64,000 bases of DNA from Sulfitobacter delicatus (GCF_900102535.1 NZ_FNBP01000007.1:124001-188000), one strand, 5' to 3'. Shown: positions 25,234 through 35,313, numbered from the stretch's first letter. The notes: a model not told the origin generated them from the letters alone. Numbers and translations: made by a program.

Positions 25234-26008
25234 CGCCACACCGTTGGACGAGGCCCACGCCGCGATGATGGCCGCGCCCGATGACGATGCCGCACGCCTG
25301 CGCTTTTACGAGCGCGTGGCGGATGTTGAGCTTTTCATGCTGCTCGAAGACGAGCCGCAGGGCGATCAGATCAGCCCAGTGCTGTTGAACGACAGCTACG
25401 TCGTGGTCTTTGACCGCGCCGCCCGGCTGTCAGCTTATGTGGGGGCGGCGTCACCCTATGTGGCCCTTTCAGGCCGGGCGATTGCGGCGATGTTGGAGGA
25501 GCAGCCGCTGGGCATGGCGGTGAACATCGGCGTGGCGCCTTCGGAAATTCTGCTGCCCGCCGAGGCGATGGACTGGCTGCGCGACACGCTGGCCCATGCG
25601 CCGGGCGAGGTCGAGGCCGGGATCGACCGTGTTTTTCCCCCGCAGGGTCTGCCCGAAACTCTCATCGCGGCGATTGACGCCAAGCTAGCGACGGCCACGG
25701 GCATGGCGGCGGGGGCTTTCCTTGTCGGCGTTGAATACAGCGGCGGCGGGCGCGGGCATCTGCTGGCCTTCGTCGGCTCGATCCCCCGCGCACAGGACGC
25801 GCTGGTACGGGCGGCGTCTGAGGCGCTGACCTTTTCCGGAATTGAGGCGGGGGCGATGGATGTGGGCTTCTTTGGCCCCAACGACGCAGTGGTCGAAAAG
25901 CTGGCCCGCGTTGGCTTGCGGTTCGACCTGCCGCAGATGGAGCCTTTGCAGAACACGCCGCGTATGGCGCCGGGCAGCGATCCGGCGAAACCGCCGAAGC
26001 TCAAGTAA
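25214..26008 (+). CDS. SseB-family protein
   Basis: Encodes 264 residues. The N-terminal ~130 residues match the SseB N-terminal domain seen in many bacteria (FYERVADVELFMLLEDEP, then LNDSYVVVFDRAARLSAYVG), and an SseB C-terminal-like domain follows (about 140-240). The molecular role of chromosomal SseB-domain proteins is unclear. The gene begins 20 bases inside the glycosylase-like gene, so the pair is co-translated. It ends two bases from the convergent CoA-transferase stop. Confidence 0.78.
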   Translation: MTDKKPDATPLDEAHAAMMAAPDDDAARLRFYERVADVELFMLLEDEPQGDQISPVLLNDSYVVVFDRAARLSAYVGAASPYVALSGRAIAAMLEEQPLGMAVNIGVAPSEILLPAEAMDWLRDTLAHAPGEVEAGIDRVFPPQGLPETLIAAIDAKLATATGMAAGAFLVGVEYSGGGRGHLLAFVGSIPRAQDALVRAASEALTFSGIEAGAMDVGFFGPNDAVVEKLARVGLRFDLPQMEPLQNTPRMAPGSDPAKPPKLK

Positions 26009-26010
26009 AT

Positions 26011-27219
26011 CTAATCGTCGCTTTCGCCAAACTCGGCCAGCACCGCATCGGTGTCCTGCCCGAAATTCGGCGGGGGGCGGCGGTAGCGCACGGGGGTGCG
26101 CGAGAACTTGAGCGGATTGCCCAGCAGTTCCAACGCGCCGCCCGCGACCCCGTCATGCGGGATCGACACCACGGCCCCGCGCGCCTGCGCCTGATCCGAG
26201 CGCAGCGCTTCGGCCACGTTGTGGATCGGCCCCGCCGGGACTTTCACCGCCCGAAGCCGCGTCAGGATTTCTGCGCGGGGGAGGGCCAGCAGAGCGGGTT
26301 CCAGCTTCTCCATCAAAGCTGCCCGATTCTCGATCCGGCCCATGTTGGTGGTGAAACGCGGGTCTTCGGCCAGACCCTCCAGCCCCACGGCATCGCAGAA
26401 CCGTGCGAACTGCGCGTCATTGCCCACGGCCAGCAGGAAATGCCCATCGGCACAGGCGAAAGCGTCATAGGGCACGATGTTGGAATGGGCATTGCCGCGC
26501 CGCTGGGGCAGGTTGCCTGAGGTCAGATAGTTCGTCCCCTCGTTCACCAGCCACGCCATCTGGCTGTCGACCAGTGACAGATCCACATGCTGCCCCTCGC
26601 CGGTCTGGTCCCGATGCCGCAGGGCGGCGAGGATGCCGATGGTCGCATACATGCCGCACATGACATCCGCGATGCCCACGCCCACTTTCATCGGCGCGCC
26701 ATCCGGCTCCCCGGTAAGGGACATAATGCCGCCATAGCCTTGGGCCATCAAGTCATAGCCGGGCAGGGCGCTGTTTGGCCCGGTCTGGCCGTAGCCCGAG
26801 ATTGAACAATAAACGAGGCCGGGGTGGGCGGCGCAGAGCGTTTCAGCATCCAGACCATATTTCTTCAGCCCGCCGGGTTTGAAATTCTCCACCACCAGAT
26901 TGGCCCGTGCCGCCATACGGCGCAACAGGGCTTGCCCGTCTGCGCTGGCGATATCGACAGCGACCGAGCGTTTGTTGCGGTTGGCGGCCATGAAATAGGC
27001 GGAAAGATCGGTGGGATTGCCCGCCGCATCGCGGGCGAAGTTCGGCCCCCAGCCGCGGGTGTCGTCGCCCTTGCTGATCGGGTTTTCGATCTTGATGACC
27101 TCGGCCCCCAGATCGCCCAACATCTGTGTGCAGGTCGGCCCGGCAAGGATACGCGTGAGGTCAAGCACCACCAGCCCGTCGAGCGCGCCTTTGGTTGCGG
27201 TCTCGGGCTGGTCGGTCAT
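26011..27219 (-). CDS. CaiB/BaiF-type family III CoA-transferase
   Basis: Encodes 402 residues from the ATG at 27219. The start (GLVVLDLTRILAGPTCTQML) and the IKIENP, RNKRSVAVDI and GYDLMAQGYGGIMSLTG motifs are diagnostic for class III CoA-transferases, which move CoA between carboxylic acids; the catalytic Asp is expected in GYDLMAQG. The substrate is unknown. It lies 20 bases downstream of gcrA on the same strand. Confidence 0.88.
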   Translation of the reverse strand: MTDQPETATKGALDGLVVLDLTRILAGPTCTQMLGDLGAEVIKIENPISKGDDTRGWGPNFARDAAGNPTDLSAYFMAANRNKRSVAVDIASADGQALLRRMAARANLVVENFKPGGLKKYGLDAETLCAAHPGLVYCSISGYGQTGPNSALPGYDLMAQGYGGIMSLTGEPDGAPMKVGVGIADVMCGMYATIGILAALRHRDQTGEGQHVDLSLVDSQMAWLVNEGTNYLTSGNLPQRRGNAHSNIVPYDAFACADGHFLLAVGNDAQFARFCDAVGLEGLAEDPRFTTNMGRIENRAALMEKLEPALLALPRAEILTRLRAVKVPAGPIHNVAEALRSDQAQARGAVVSIPHDGVAGGALELLGNPLKFSRTPVRYRRPPPNFGQDTDAVLAEFGESDD

Positions 27220-27239
27220 GTGCTGTCTTTCTTGAAGTC

Positions 27240-27848
27240 TTAGCGGCGGCGGTCGCGGCGGGCGCTCATCGGCTGGAAAGCGACCCCGACATGGGCCTCG
27301 CAATAGGGTTTGCCCTGTTGCACGGGCAGGCCGCAGAACCAAAAATCATCGGTCGCCGGGTCACCCACGGGCCATTTGCAGGTGCGCTCGGTCAGTTCCA
27401 TCAGGCCGATTTTCTTGGCCTTCTTTTCGACTTCGCTGACCTTGGCCAAGGCCTCGGGGCTGATCTCATTGGCCGAGGGCTGCGGCGGCAGGGGCTGACC
27501 TGCGGGGATGATCTGTTTGCGCGCGGGCAGGTTCGGCTTGGGCGCCGGGGCTGCGGCGGGCTCTTCGGCTTCCGGTGCGGGGGCGGCTTCGGCTTCGGGT
27601 TCAGGCGCTGCTTTCGCGGCGGGCTTTGGCTTGGCCTCGGCCTTGGGAGCTGCGGGTTTGGCTTTGGGCTCGGGCTTGGCCGCCGCGGCAGGCGCGCCTG
27701 CGGTGCGGTTCGACAGGCCCAAACGGTGCACCTTGCCGATCACGGCGTTGCGCGTCACCCCGCCCAGTTCTTTCGCGATCTGGCTGGCGGACTGGCCTTC
27801 GCCCCACATCTTTTTCAGTGTTTCAACGCGCTCATCAGTCCAGGACAT
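27240..27848 (-). CDS. gcrA: GcrA cell-cycle regulator
   Basis: Encodes 202 residues. GcrA is an alphaproteobacterial sigma-70 cofactor that activates genes at methylated GANTC sites. The N-terminal DNA-binding region MSWTDERVETLKKMW and QIAKELGGVTRNAVIGKVHR is highly typical. A long Ala/Pro/Lys-rich linker (about 48-115) leads to the conserved C-terminal domain with TCKWPVGDP, FCGLP and PYCEAH, which contacts sigma-70. The ATG at 27848 gives the family N-terminus. Confidence 0.95.
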   Translation of the reverse strand: MSWTDERVETLKKMWGEGQSASQIAKELGGVTRNAVIGKVHRLGLSNRTAGAPAAAAKPEPKAKPAAPKAEAKPKPAAKAAPEPEAEAAPAPEAEEPAAAPAPKPNLPARKQIIPAGQPLPPQPSANEISPEALAKVSEVEKKAKKIGLMELTERTCKWPVGDPATDDFWFCGLPVQQGKPYCEAHVGVAFQPMSARRDRRR

Positions 27849-28208
27849 ATGGGGTTCCCCAGTTAAAAAGCGGCCCCTTTGCCCGGACCGCTTTGTCAGT
27901 GTATCGGCCTCCATTTTATCCTCTGGGGCCGCAGGTGCAAGCGCCGATCCCCCAAGAGGGCGGCAGGCTGCGATTGGGGCTTTACGTGGGGGATGAAGGG
28001 CGGCTATGCAAGACCTATGATCAAACACGCGACATATTCTATCCGACGACGCTCCGTCCGATAACCGTGCGGCCCTCTGGGCCCGCCCCGCGGCCTGATC
28101 TCGCAGCATGTCTGCTGCACCCTTTCAAAAACCACCAAATCCCATTGACCCTGCGCCAGCCCCATGCCCTTTTACCGGCGTGACATGGCCCCCTTTAAGG
28201 ACAAGATG
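27849..28208. other. Divergent gcrA-argD intergenic region
   Basis: This 360-bp gap must contain promoters for gcrA and argD. I see TTGACC at about 28146 facing argD but no convincing -10 at the right distance, and no GANTC methylation site that would suggest direct GcrA/CcrM autoregulation. No RNA gene or conserved short frame was recognised. Confidence 0.4.
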
Positions 28209-29384
28209 ATGATCGCTTCCGTTCTGCCGACCTACAACCGTGCCCCGATGAGCTTTGTCAAAGGCGAAGGCACTTGGCTGATCGAAGCGGACGGGCGACG
28301 TTTTCTCGACCTCGGCGCGGGGATCGCGGTGAACGCCCTTGGCCACGCGCATCCGGCACTGGTCAAGGCGCTGACCGATCAGGCACAGGCGCTGTGGCAT
28401 ACGTCGAACCTCTATCACATCCCGCAACAAGAGGCGCTCGCGGACAAACTGGTGGCCGAGACATTCGCCGACACGGTGTTCTTTTGCAATTCCGGCACCG
28501 AGGCCTGTGAGTTGGCCGTCAAGATGGCGCGCAAGCATTTCTACGATAAGGACCAGCCGGAACGCGTTGAGATTATCACCTTCTCCGGCTCATTCCATGG
28601 CCGCTCCTCGGCAGGCATCGCTGCCGCCGGGTCAGAGAAGATGACCAAGGGCTTCGGCCCTTTGCTGCCCGGTTTTGTTCACCTTGACCTTGGCGACAGC
28701 GACGCGCTGAAGGCCGCGATCACCGATAAAACCGCCGCGATCATGGTCGAGCCAGTGCAGGGCGAGGGCGGCATTCGCGCCATCCCCGACGCCGACCTGC
28801 AAGAGATGCGCGCGCTGTGTGATGAACACGGGCTGCTGCTGATCTTGGACGAGGTGCAATGTGGTGTGGGCCGGACAGGGCGGCTCTTTGCCCATGAATG
28901 GGCGGGGGTTACGCCCGACATCATGATGGTCGCCAAGGGCATCGGCGGGGGTTTTCCCTTGGGCGCTGTGCTGGCGACGGAGAATGCCGCGGCGGCGATG
29001 ACAGCGGGCACGCATGGGTCGACCTATGGGGGCAACCCGCTGGGCTGTGCTGTTGGATGTGCCGTGCTTGACGTGGTGGCCGAAGAGAGTTTCCTCGCAG
29101 ATGTGAACCGCAAGGCAGGGTTGATGCGCCAGCGTCTCGAAGGGCTCGTCGCGGAACATCCCGACGTGTTTGAAGAGGTCCGCGGCGCGGGGTTGATGCT
29201 GGGCCTCAAGTGCAAGGTGGCGAACGCCGATGTGGTTGCGGCAGGCTATGAGGCCGAGCTTATCACCGTCCCCGCCGCCGACAACGTGATCCGTCTTCTG
29301 CCCCCGTTGACCATCAGCGATGATGAGATTGCGGAGGCCGTAAGCCGCCTCGACAAAGTCGCTCGCAGCCTGACCTCGGCCTAA
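28209..29384 (+). CDS. argD: Acetylornithine aminotransferase
   Basis: Encodes 391 residues. The start at 28209 is seven bases after AAGGA; an ATG immediately before is too close. It is a class III PLP aminotransferase: [36 protein letters not shown] and the PLP lysine in [14 protein letters not shown]. It transfers nitrogen to N-acetylglutamate semialdehyde in arginine synthesis and may also serve lysine synthesis. argF follows 67 bases later. Confidence 0.93.
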   Translation: MIASVLPTYNRAPMSFVKGEGTWLIEADGRRFLDLGAGIAVNALGHAHPALVKALTDQAQALWHTSNLYHIPQQEALADKLVAETFADTVFFCNSGTEACELAVKMARKHFYDKDQPERVEIITFSGSFHGRSSAGIAAAGSEKMTKGFGPLLPGFVHLDLGDSDALKAAITDKTAAIMVEPVQGEGGIRAIPDADLQEMRALCDEHGLLLILDEVQCGVGRTGRLFAHEWAGVTPDIMMVAKGIGGGFPLGAVLATENAAAAMTAGTHGSTYGGNPLGCAVGCAVLDVVAEESFLADVNRKAGLMRQRLEGLVAEHPDVFEEVRGAGLMLGLKCKVANADVVAAGYEAELITVPAADNVIRLLPPLTISDDEIAEAVSRLDKVARSLTSA

Positions 29385-29451
29385 CGGTTTCGCCATAAAT
29401 ATTCCTCAGCGTCCGGACCTGCTCCGGGCCGCCGCAAAGACAGAGATAGAT

Positions 29452-30357
29452 ATGAACCATTTCCTCGACATCCACGAAACCGACCCGACCGCCCTGCGCG
29501 AGATCATCGACAGTGCCGCTGCCATGAAAGCCGCCCGCCAAGGCCGCCCGAAAGGGGCACTTGATGACGAGCAGCCGTTGAAAGACCAGATGGTCGCGCT
29601 GATCTTTGAGAAACCCTCGACCCGGACGCGGGTGTCTTTTGACGTCGGTGTGCGCCAGATGGGCGGGCAGACCATGGTGCTCTCGGGCGCGGATATGCAG
29701 TTGGGCCATGGCGAGACCATTGCAGACACCGCCCGCGTGCTGTCGCGCTATGTCGATATGATCATGATCCGGACCTTTGAAGAGCAAACCTTGGTCGAGA
29801 TGGCCGAACACGCCACCGTTCCAGTGATCAACGGGCTGACCAACCGCACGCACCCCTGTCAAATCATGGCCGACATTCAGACATTCGAAGAACACCGCGG
29901 CCCCATCAAGGGGCGCAAGGTGGTCTGGTCAGGCGACGGCAACAATGTTTTCGCCAGCCTTGCCCATGCGGCCAAACAGTTCGACTTTGACCTGACTTTT
30001 ACCGGCCCGCCCCCGCTGGACCCTGAAGGCGCGCTTGACGGGCTCTATACCATTGAACGCGACCCGCAGAAGGCTGTGGAGGGCGCCGATCTGGTGGTCA
30101 CGGACACCTGGGTCAGCATGCACGACCCGCAATCGGCCCGTGAGCGGCGCCATAACCAGCTGCGCGGCTATCAGGTGAATGATGCCCTTATGGCACGCGC
30201 CAAACCTGACAGCCTGTTCATGCATTGCCTTCCCGCCCACCGCGATGATGAGGCGACGTCGAGCGTGATGGACGGCCCGCATTCGGTGATCTTTGACGAG
30301 GCCGAGAACCGCTTGCACGCCCAGAAAGCGATCATGCGCTGGTGCCTCGGGGCATGA
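29452..30357 (+). CDS. argF: Ornithine carbamoyltransferase
   Basis: Encodes 301 residues. ArgF makes citrulline from ornithine and carbamoyl phosphate. The carbamoyl-phosphate loop [21 protein letters not shown] and the catalytic [11 protein letters not shown] are all intact. It follows argD in the common alphaproteobacterial argD-argF order, and its stop overlaps panE by four bases. Confidence 0.95.
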   Translation: MNHFLDIHETDPTALREIIDSAAAMKAARQGRPKGALDDEQPLKDQMVALIFEKPSTRTRVSFDVGVRQMGGQTMVLSGADMQLGHGETIADTARVLSRYVDMIMIRTFEEQTLVEMAEHATVPVINGLTNRTHPCQIMADIQTFEEHRGPIKGRKVVWSGDGNNVFASLAHAAKQFDFDLTFTGPPPLDPEGALDGLYTIERDPQKAVEGADLVVTDTWVSMHDPQSARERRHNQLRGYQVNDALMARAKPDSLFMHCLPAHRDDEATSSVMDGPHSVIFDEAENRLHAQKAIMRWCLGA

Positions 30358-31379
30358 CCCTAGGCCCCCGCATCGTGATCGCGGGCGCGGGGGCGGTCGG
30401 CTGTTTCATTGGCGGCCTGCTCGCCGGGGGCGGGCGACGGGTGACCCTGCTTGCCCGCCCGCGCATTCAGGCTGAGATCCGCACCCACGGGCTGACGCTG
30501 ACTGATTTCGGCGGCATGGCGCAGTATCTGTCTCCGGATGATCTGACGGTTGCCGGCGATCCTGCTTGTCTGCGCCATGCGGACATCGTGCTGGTCACTG
30601 TCAAATCGCGGGACACTGCCGCCATGGCCGCGCAGATCGCGCAACATGCGGCGCCGGGCACGCAGGTGATCAGCTTGCAAAACGGCGTGGGCAACCGCGC
30701 TGTGCTGGCCGAAGCGCTGCCGGGGTTTGATCTGCGGGCGGGCTTGGTGCCGTTTAACGTCGTGCCCTTGGGGCAGGGGGGGTATCACCGGGCCAGCGAT
30801 GGTGATCTGGTGATTGAGGATGGGTCGATTGATCTGACCGGGCCGCTCACCGTGCCGGGACTGGCCACTGTCACCCGAGAGGACATCGAAGCGCTGCAAT
30901 GGGGCAAGTTCCTCATCAACCAATTCAACGCGCTGAATGCGTTAAGCGGGCTGCCGCTGCAAAAGCAGTTGCACGACCGCGACTGGCGCCGCCTGATGGC
31001 CGATCAATGGGCCGAGGCACACGCCGTTCTGCGCGCCGGAAAGATCCAGCCCAAGCTGACCGCGCCCGTCCCCCCGCGCCTGATGCCCGCGCTGCTGCGG
31101 CTTCCGACCCCGCTCTTCACGCGCATCGCTGCGAGAATGCTCCAGATCGACCCGCAAGCGCGCACGTCGATGGCGCAAGACCTCGCCGCCCGACGCCCGA
31201 CCGAGATCGACGCCTTGCAGGGCGAGGTGCAGCGGATGGGGGAGGCGTTGGGGCGGGCGACCCCGGTCACGGATATGGTGCTGCGCGTGATGGAGTGGGC
31301 CGCGCTTGCGAATGAAGGCTTGCCGCATCTGCCTGTCGCCGCCCTGCGCGCTGAAATCGCGACAGGGCGGAAACGCTAG
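30354..31379 (+). CDS. panE: 2-dehydropantoate 2-reductase
   Basis: Encodes 341 residues from the ATG at 30354, which overlaps the argF stop. The N-terminal Rossmann motif [15 protein letters not shown] binds NADPH, and the [15 protein letters not shown] segment carries the catalytic Lys region and substrate Asn of ketopantoate reductases. Enzymes of this family reduce ketopantoate for pantothenate/CoA, but many paralogues exist whose substrate is untested. Its placement in an arginine operon is not informative. Confidence 0.83.
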   Translation: MTLGPRIVIAGAGAVGCFIGGLLAGGGRRVTLLARPRIQAEIRTHGLTLTDFGGMAQYLSPDDLTVAGDPACLRHADIVLVTVKSRDTAAMAAQIAQHAAPGTQVISLQNGVGNRAVLAEALPGFDLRAGLVPFNVVPLGQGGYHRASDGDLVIEDGSIDLTGPLTVPGLATVTREDIEALQWGKFLINQFNALNALSGLPLQKQLHDRDWRRLMADQWAEAHAVLRAGKIQPKLTAPVPPRLMPALLRLPTPLFTRIAARMLQIDPQARTSMAQDLAARRPTEIDALQGEVQRMGEALGRATPVTDMVLRVMEWAALANEGLPHLPVAALRAEIATGRKR

Positions 31380-31389
31380 ACAAAAGAAA

Positions 31390-31412
31390 AGGCGCCGAAG
31401 CGCCTGTCCTTT
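31390..31412. terminator. Terminator between panE and the phosphate transporter
   Basis: AGGCGC pairs with GCGCCT around a CGAA tetraloop, followed by GTCCTTTT on the plus strand and preceded by AAAAGAAA, so it can stop transcription in both directions between these convergent genes. Confidence 0.8.
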
Positions 31413-31428
31413 TAGCTTGCCGATGTCC

Positions 31429-32910
31429 TTAGCTCACCAATGTATTGAGCAGCCAGAACACGATGGCCGAGAGCAGCGCGGCTGCAGGCACAGTGATGAC
31501 CCAAGCGGCCACGATGGTCATGAAATGCGAGCGGCGCACCAGTTTGCGGCGACGGCGTTCCTCAACCGCAATGCGCTTAACCTCACCAGCCTTGCCGCCA
31601 ACGGTGCGCAGACGGCGCTCCATATGCCATTCGCGGTAGAAGCCCACGCCAAAGACCCCGCCCACGGCGATATGGGTCGAGGACACCGGCAGACCCAGCC
31701 AAGAGGCGATGATTACGGTGATGGCCGCCGAAAGCGCCACACAATAGGCGCGCATGGGGTTCAGCTTGGTGATCTGGCTGCCGACCATGCGGATCAGTTT
31801 TGGGCCAAAGAGGAACAGGCCAAAGGAGATGCCGAAGGCGCCGATGATCATAACCCAGGTTGGGATGCTTACCTTATCCTCAAAACCGCCAAACTCGCTG
31901 GCATGGACAATCGCCGCCAAGGGGCCAACCGCGTTAGCCACATCATTCGCCCCATGCGCAAAGCTCAGCAGAGCAGCAGACAGCACCAGCGGCAGGCCGA
32001 AGAGGATTTTGACCGAGCGGTTGCGGTTTTCCATCCCCTCGGACTTCTGCCGGATCAGCGGGGCAGAGATGGCATAGGTCACGAGACCCACCACAAGGCC
32101 GATGACCAGCGCCATGGGCATGTCGATGGCGATGATCTTTTTCAGCCCCTTCAGCGCCAGATAGGCGGCAAAGACCCCGGCCATGATGCCCACCAGCACA
32201 GGCACCCAAGTGCGTGCGGCGGCGATCTTGTCGTCTTGGTAGATGATGCGCGCCTTGATGAAGGCCAAGAACATCGCCGCCACGGCCCCGCCCAAGACGG
32301 GCGAGATCACCCAGCTGGCGGCGATCATGCTCATGGAACTCCAGTTCACCACGCCAAAGCCAGCGGCAGCAATGCCCGCACCCATGACACCGCCCACAAC
32401 CGAGTGCGTGGTCGAGACCGGCGCACCGACCCATGTGGCAAGGTTCACCCAAAGCGCCGAGGAGATCAGCGCGGCCATCATGGCCCAGATAAAGATGCGG
32501 TTGTCGGCGACACTGGCCGGATCAATGATGCCTTTGGAGATGGTCGAGACCACATCGCCCCCCGCAAGCAACGCCCCCGCGGATTCGCAGAGCGCGGCGA
32601 TCACGATGGCACCGCCCATGGTCAGCGCATTGGCGCCCACTGCCGGGCCCATGTTGTTGGCCACATCATTGGCGCCGATGTTCACGGCCATATAGGCCCC
32701 GAAAACCGCCGCCGCGATGACGACATAGCTCGAAGGCGTTTGCCCGAAAAACACTGCCGCCACGGCCCCGGCTACGACGATGAAGGCCAGCGCAATCCCC
32801 GGCCCCACGAGCGGACGTGCGACATAGGTTGCGGCCAGTTCGACTTGGGAAATGCGGTTGAGGTCTTTATCCAGTGTTTTCCACTGGCTGCCCTGCGGTT
32901 CATTCGCCAT
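31429..32910 (-). CDS. PiT-family inorganic phosphate transporter
   Basis: Encodes 493 residues. The start at 32910 (MANEPQGSQW) has a GGGGGGA site ten bases upstream; two earlier in-frame starts lack one. The protein has about ten membrane helices in two inverted halves, with the duplicated PiT signature GANDVANNMGPAVGA in the first half and GANDVANAVGPLAA in the second. It takes up phosphate (with a cation) as the low-affinity system. A cytoplasmic-facing charged loop (about 410-450) lies between the halves' last helices. Confidence 0.92.
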   Translation of the reverse strand: MANEPQGSQWKTLDKDLNRISQVELAATYVARPLVGPGIALAFIVVAGAVAAVFFGQTPSSYVVIAAAVFGAYMAVNIGANDVANNMGPAVGANALTMGGAIVIAALCESAGALLAGGDVVSTISKGIIDPASVADNRIFIWAMMAALISSALWVNLATWVGAPVSTTHSVVGGVMGAGIAAAGFGVVNWSSMSMIAASWVISPVLGGAVAAMFLAFIKARIIYQDDKIAAARTWVPVLVGIMAGVFAAYLALKGLKKIIAIDMPMALVIGLVVGLVTYAISAPLIRQKSEGMENRNRSVKILFGLPLVLSAALLSFAHGANDVANAVGPLAAIVHASEFGGFEDKVSIPTWVMIIGAFGISFGLFLFGPKLIRMVGSQITKLNPMRAYCVALSAAITVIIASWLGLPVSSTHIAVGGVFGVGFYREWHMERRLRTVGGKAGEVKRIAVEERRRRKLVRRSHFMTIVAAWVITVPAAALLSAIVFWLLNTLVS

Positions 32911-33049
32911 GCTGTCGTGATCCCCCCAAAAGGTCATTTTGTACCGACCCGAGGTGACATAACGATTACATTCGCGCAAGCCGTTCTGTCACAAAACGGT
33001 TACGTGAGGCCGGTTTGTGCACTGCGCTGAAATAGGACGTTGTAGGGAA

Positions 33050-33083
33050 AAAGCCAGCGGGCCAGAGGATTAGGCCCGCTTTG
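33050..33083 (-). terminator. Terminator after the Nudix gene
   Basis: On the minus strand AGCGGGCC pairs with GGCCCGCT around a 9-base loop and is followed by GGCTTTTT, six bases after the Nudix stop codon. Confidence 0.8.
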
Positions 33084-33088
33084 CTGTC

Positions 33089-33550
33089 TTAGCCAAAGGC
33101 GGTCAGGATTGCCTTGAGGTCCGGTTCATCCACCAGATCGGCGGCCTCTTTGGGCGAGAACCAAGCGCGTTTGCGCATGCCTGCATCGGGGTATTCCTCG
33201 CTCAGGTCACGCACGCGGGTCAGGTAAACTTGGGTAGTGACGGGGACTGTAAGCCCTTCGCCCAGACCTTTGTCATACTCAAAGATACCCATCGGCTCGG
33301 TCTCAATGTCGGCCTTGGTCACGCCCGCTTCTTCCCACGCTTCCTGAAGTGCGGCGCCCGCGCCGTCGAGCCCGTCAATCGGCCAGCCCTTGGGCATGAT
33401 CCAGCGGCCCGTATCACGGCTGGTGATCAACAGGACCTTTTTGCCCTCATCAGTGTCGCGGTAGCACAGGGCTGCCACTTGCACCCGCTTGGGGCGTTTG
33501 AAGATCGGCAGAACCATGTCCTGCCATGCGCGTTTAAAAACATGATTCAT
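33089..33550 (-). CDS. Nudix hydrolase, diphosphoinositol-polyphosphate-phosphohydrolase-like
   Basis: Encodes 153 residues. The protein resembles the small DIPP-like Nudix enzymes of alphaproteobacteria: KRVQVAALCYR, WIMPKGWPIDG, and the Nudix helix in GAALQEAWEEAGV. The metal-binding EE pair is present, but the box departs from consensus in two places (Leu for the first Glu, Gln for the Arg of REUxEE). It should hydrolyse a nucleoside-diphosphate-linked or diphosphate substrate of unknown identity. It is a single gene divergent from gnd. Confidence 0.85.
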   Translation of the reverse strand: MNHVFKRAWQDMVLPIFKRPKRVQVAALCYRDTDEGKKVLLITSRDTGRWIMPKGWPIDGLDGAGAALQEAWEEAGVTKADIETEPMGIFEYDKGLGEGLTVPVTTQVYLTRVRDLSEEYPDAGMRKRAWFSPKEAADLVDEPDLKAILTAFG

Positions 33551-33687
33551 GAACTAACTAAGCCTCGGTCGGGTGTTTTTCTTGTTATCCTTTCATTATA
33601 TAGTGTTTCCCGACGCAAATCAAACTGTTGCGCTGCGCCATAGGCGGGGCGGCGCGCTGACCCGGCAAGAGATGAGGCAACTTTGAT

Positions 33688-35136
33688 ATGGCACTAGGCA
33701 CGCAGGCGAAAACTTCTACAGCAGGCGGCAAAGGGGCCGATATCGGCGTTTACGGGCTGGGCACGATGGGTTCAGCGCTGGCGCTTAATCTTGCGGACAA
33801 TGGGTTTAATGTTGCGGTGAGCAACCGCGAGGCAGATTGGATCGCGCCCTTCCTAGATGAGGCCGGACCGCTTGCAGAGCGGCTGACCGGGGCGGAGAGC
33901 CTAGAAGATTTCGTAACCGCCATTGCCCGACCGCGGAGCATCTTGTTTATGATCCCCTCAGGCGCGCCGGTGGATGCGATGATCGAAGCGATAAAGCCGC
34001 TGTTGGATGAAGGGGATACTTTGATCGACGGCGGCAACGCCGATTTCCACGACACCCGCCGCCGCAGCGCCGAGCTTGAAGGCGCCGGGCTGCATTTCGT
34101 TGGCATGGGCGTGTCCGGCGGGGAGGCTGGCGCGCGCACTGGCCCGTCGATGATGGTCGGCGGCAGTGATCATTCCTGGCAGCAGTTTCAGCCGATGGCC
34201 GAGGCGATTGCCGCGCGGTTTGACGGCTCGCCCTGTGTCGCGCATCTCGGTCCCGATGGGGCGGGGCATTTCGTCAAGACCGTGCACAATGGCATTGAAT
34301 ATGCCGACATGCAGATGATCGCCGAAGTTTACGGCCTGCTGCGCGATGCGGGCGGGCAGGGGGCGGTCGAGATCGGCAATCTCTTCGCCGAATGGCAGAA
34401 GGGGCCGCTGAGTTCCTATCTGATCGAAGTGTCGGCAGCGGCGCTTTTGTCGGTGGACACGCAAACCGGCACGCCGATGGTGGATGTGATCCGCGATCAG
34501 GCGGGGCAAAAGGGCACGGGCCGCTGGACCTTGATCGAAGCGCTCAAGATGGGGCAATCGGCCAATACCATCGAAGCCGCCGTCGGCGCGCGGGGATGGT
34601 CGAGCGAGAAGGCGGTACGCGTCAAGGCAGAGCCGCTTTTGCCCGAAGCCGTGCAGGACGCAGCCTTGCCGGAACCGAGCGATCTGGAGTTGGCCTTGCT
34701 GGCCGGGCGGATCATTGGCCATGCGCAGGGGTTCCGTATTCTCAGCGCCGCGTCAGAGGAATTTGACTGGGGGCTCGACTTGGCCCGGATTTCGGAAATC
34801 TGGCGGGCGGGCTGTATCATCCGCTCGGCGCTGCTGGATGAGTTTGCGGACGCCTTCCGGGGCGAGTTGCCCGGCGGCCATCTGATCCTTGCGCCGGCCA
34901 TGCGCAAGCGGTTGGAAGAGAGCATTCCCGCGCTGCGCCGTGTGGTGGCTGCGGGGGCGCTCTTGGGTGTGGCGTTGCCTGCGCTGTCGGCGGCGCTGGC
35001 GTGGTACGACAGCATGCGCCGGGCGCGGGGGACGGCGAATATGATCCAAGCGCAGCGGGATTTCTTTGGCGCGCATGGGTTTGAGCGCGATGGCGAAGAG
35101 GGCAAGTTCCACGGAACATGGAATCCCTTGCCGTAA
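33688..35136 (+). CDS. gnd: 6-phosphogluconate dehydrogenase, decarboxylating
   Basis: Encodes 482 residues. It oxidises 6-phosphogluconate to ribulose-5-phosphate with NADP+ in the pentose phosphate pathway. The NAD(P) motif GVYGLGTMGSALALNLA, the substrate site FVGMGVSGGEAGARTGPS and catalytic KTVHNGIEYADMQ are intact, as is the C-terminal arginine region QAQRDFFGAHGFER. The length is the long dimeric form. A structured repeat element follows. Confidence 0.94.
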   Translation: MALGTQAKTSTAGGKGADIGVYGLGTMGSALALNLADNGFNVAVSNREADWIAPFLDEAGPLAERLTGAESLEDFVTAIARPRSILFMIPSGAPVDAMIEAIKPLLDEGDTLIDGGNADFHDTRRRSAELEGAGLHFVGMGVSGGEAGARTGPSMMVGGSDHSWQQFQPMAEAIAARFDGSPCVAHLGPDGAGHFVKTVHNGIEYADMQMIAEVYGLLRDAGGQGAVEIGNLFAEWQKGPLSSYLIEVSAAALLSVDTQTGTPMVDVIRDQAGQKGTGRWTLIEALKMGQSANTIEAAVGARGWSSEKAVRVKAEPLLPEAVQDAALPEPSDLELALLAGRIIGHAQGFRILSAASEEFDWGLDLARISEIWRAGCIIRSALLDEFADAFRGELPGGHLILAPAMRKRLEESIPALRRVVAAGALLGVALPALSAALAWYDSMRRARGTANMIQAQRDFFGAHGFERDGEEGKFHGTWNPLP

Positions 35137-35173
35137 GAGCGTTGACAGGTCCGGAATCAAGCCGTCAGGCGCC

Positions 35174-35310
35174 GGACCATCGCCTGCCCGCCCGGACGGG
35201 TAGGCGATTTGGCGAGGTTTTGCACGACATTGCAAGCGCACATCACGGTTGAGCCATAAAGTGGTATTTACAGACCTTAGGATCGCCACCCCGCGGGCAG
35301 GCGATGGTCC
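35174..35310. repeat. Three-armed inverted-repeat element between gnd and truA
   Basis: The left arm GGACCATCGCCTGCCCGC (35174-35191) has a perfect 18-bp inverted copy at 35293-35310. A middle arm, CGGGTAGGCGA (35197-35207), also pairs with the left arm as a local hairpin (one G:U). So the left arm can fold either locally or with the distal arm. It sits between convergent genes. The layout, and the GGCGATTT after the middle arm, resemble the element at 49677-49815. A MITE-like or REP-like dispersed element is the best guess; no target duplication is obvious. Confidence 0.6.
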
Positions 35311-35313
35311 TCG

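Noticed and set aside
31306..33030. 574-codon plus-strand frame opposite the phosphate transporter
   Set aside because: Its composition is His/Arg/Gly/Asp-rich shadow sequence, while the minus-strand PiT protein has clear duplicated family signatures.
35174..35310. Interpretation of the inverted repeat as an insertion sequence remnant
   Set aside because: There is no transposase-like coding sequence inside and no clear target duplication, so it is reported only as a repeat element.
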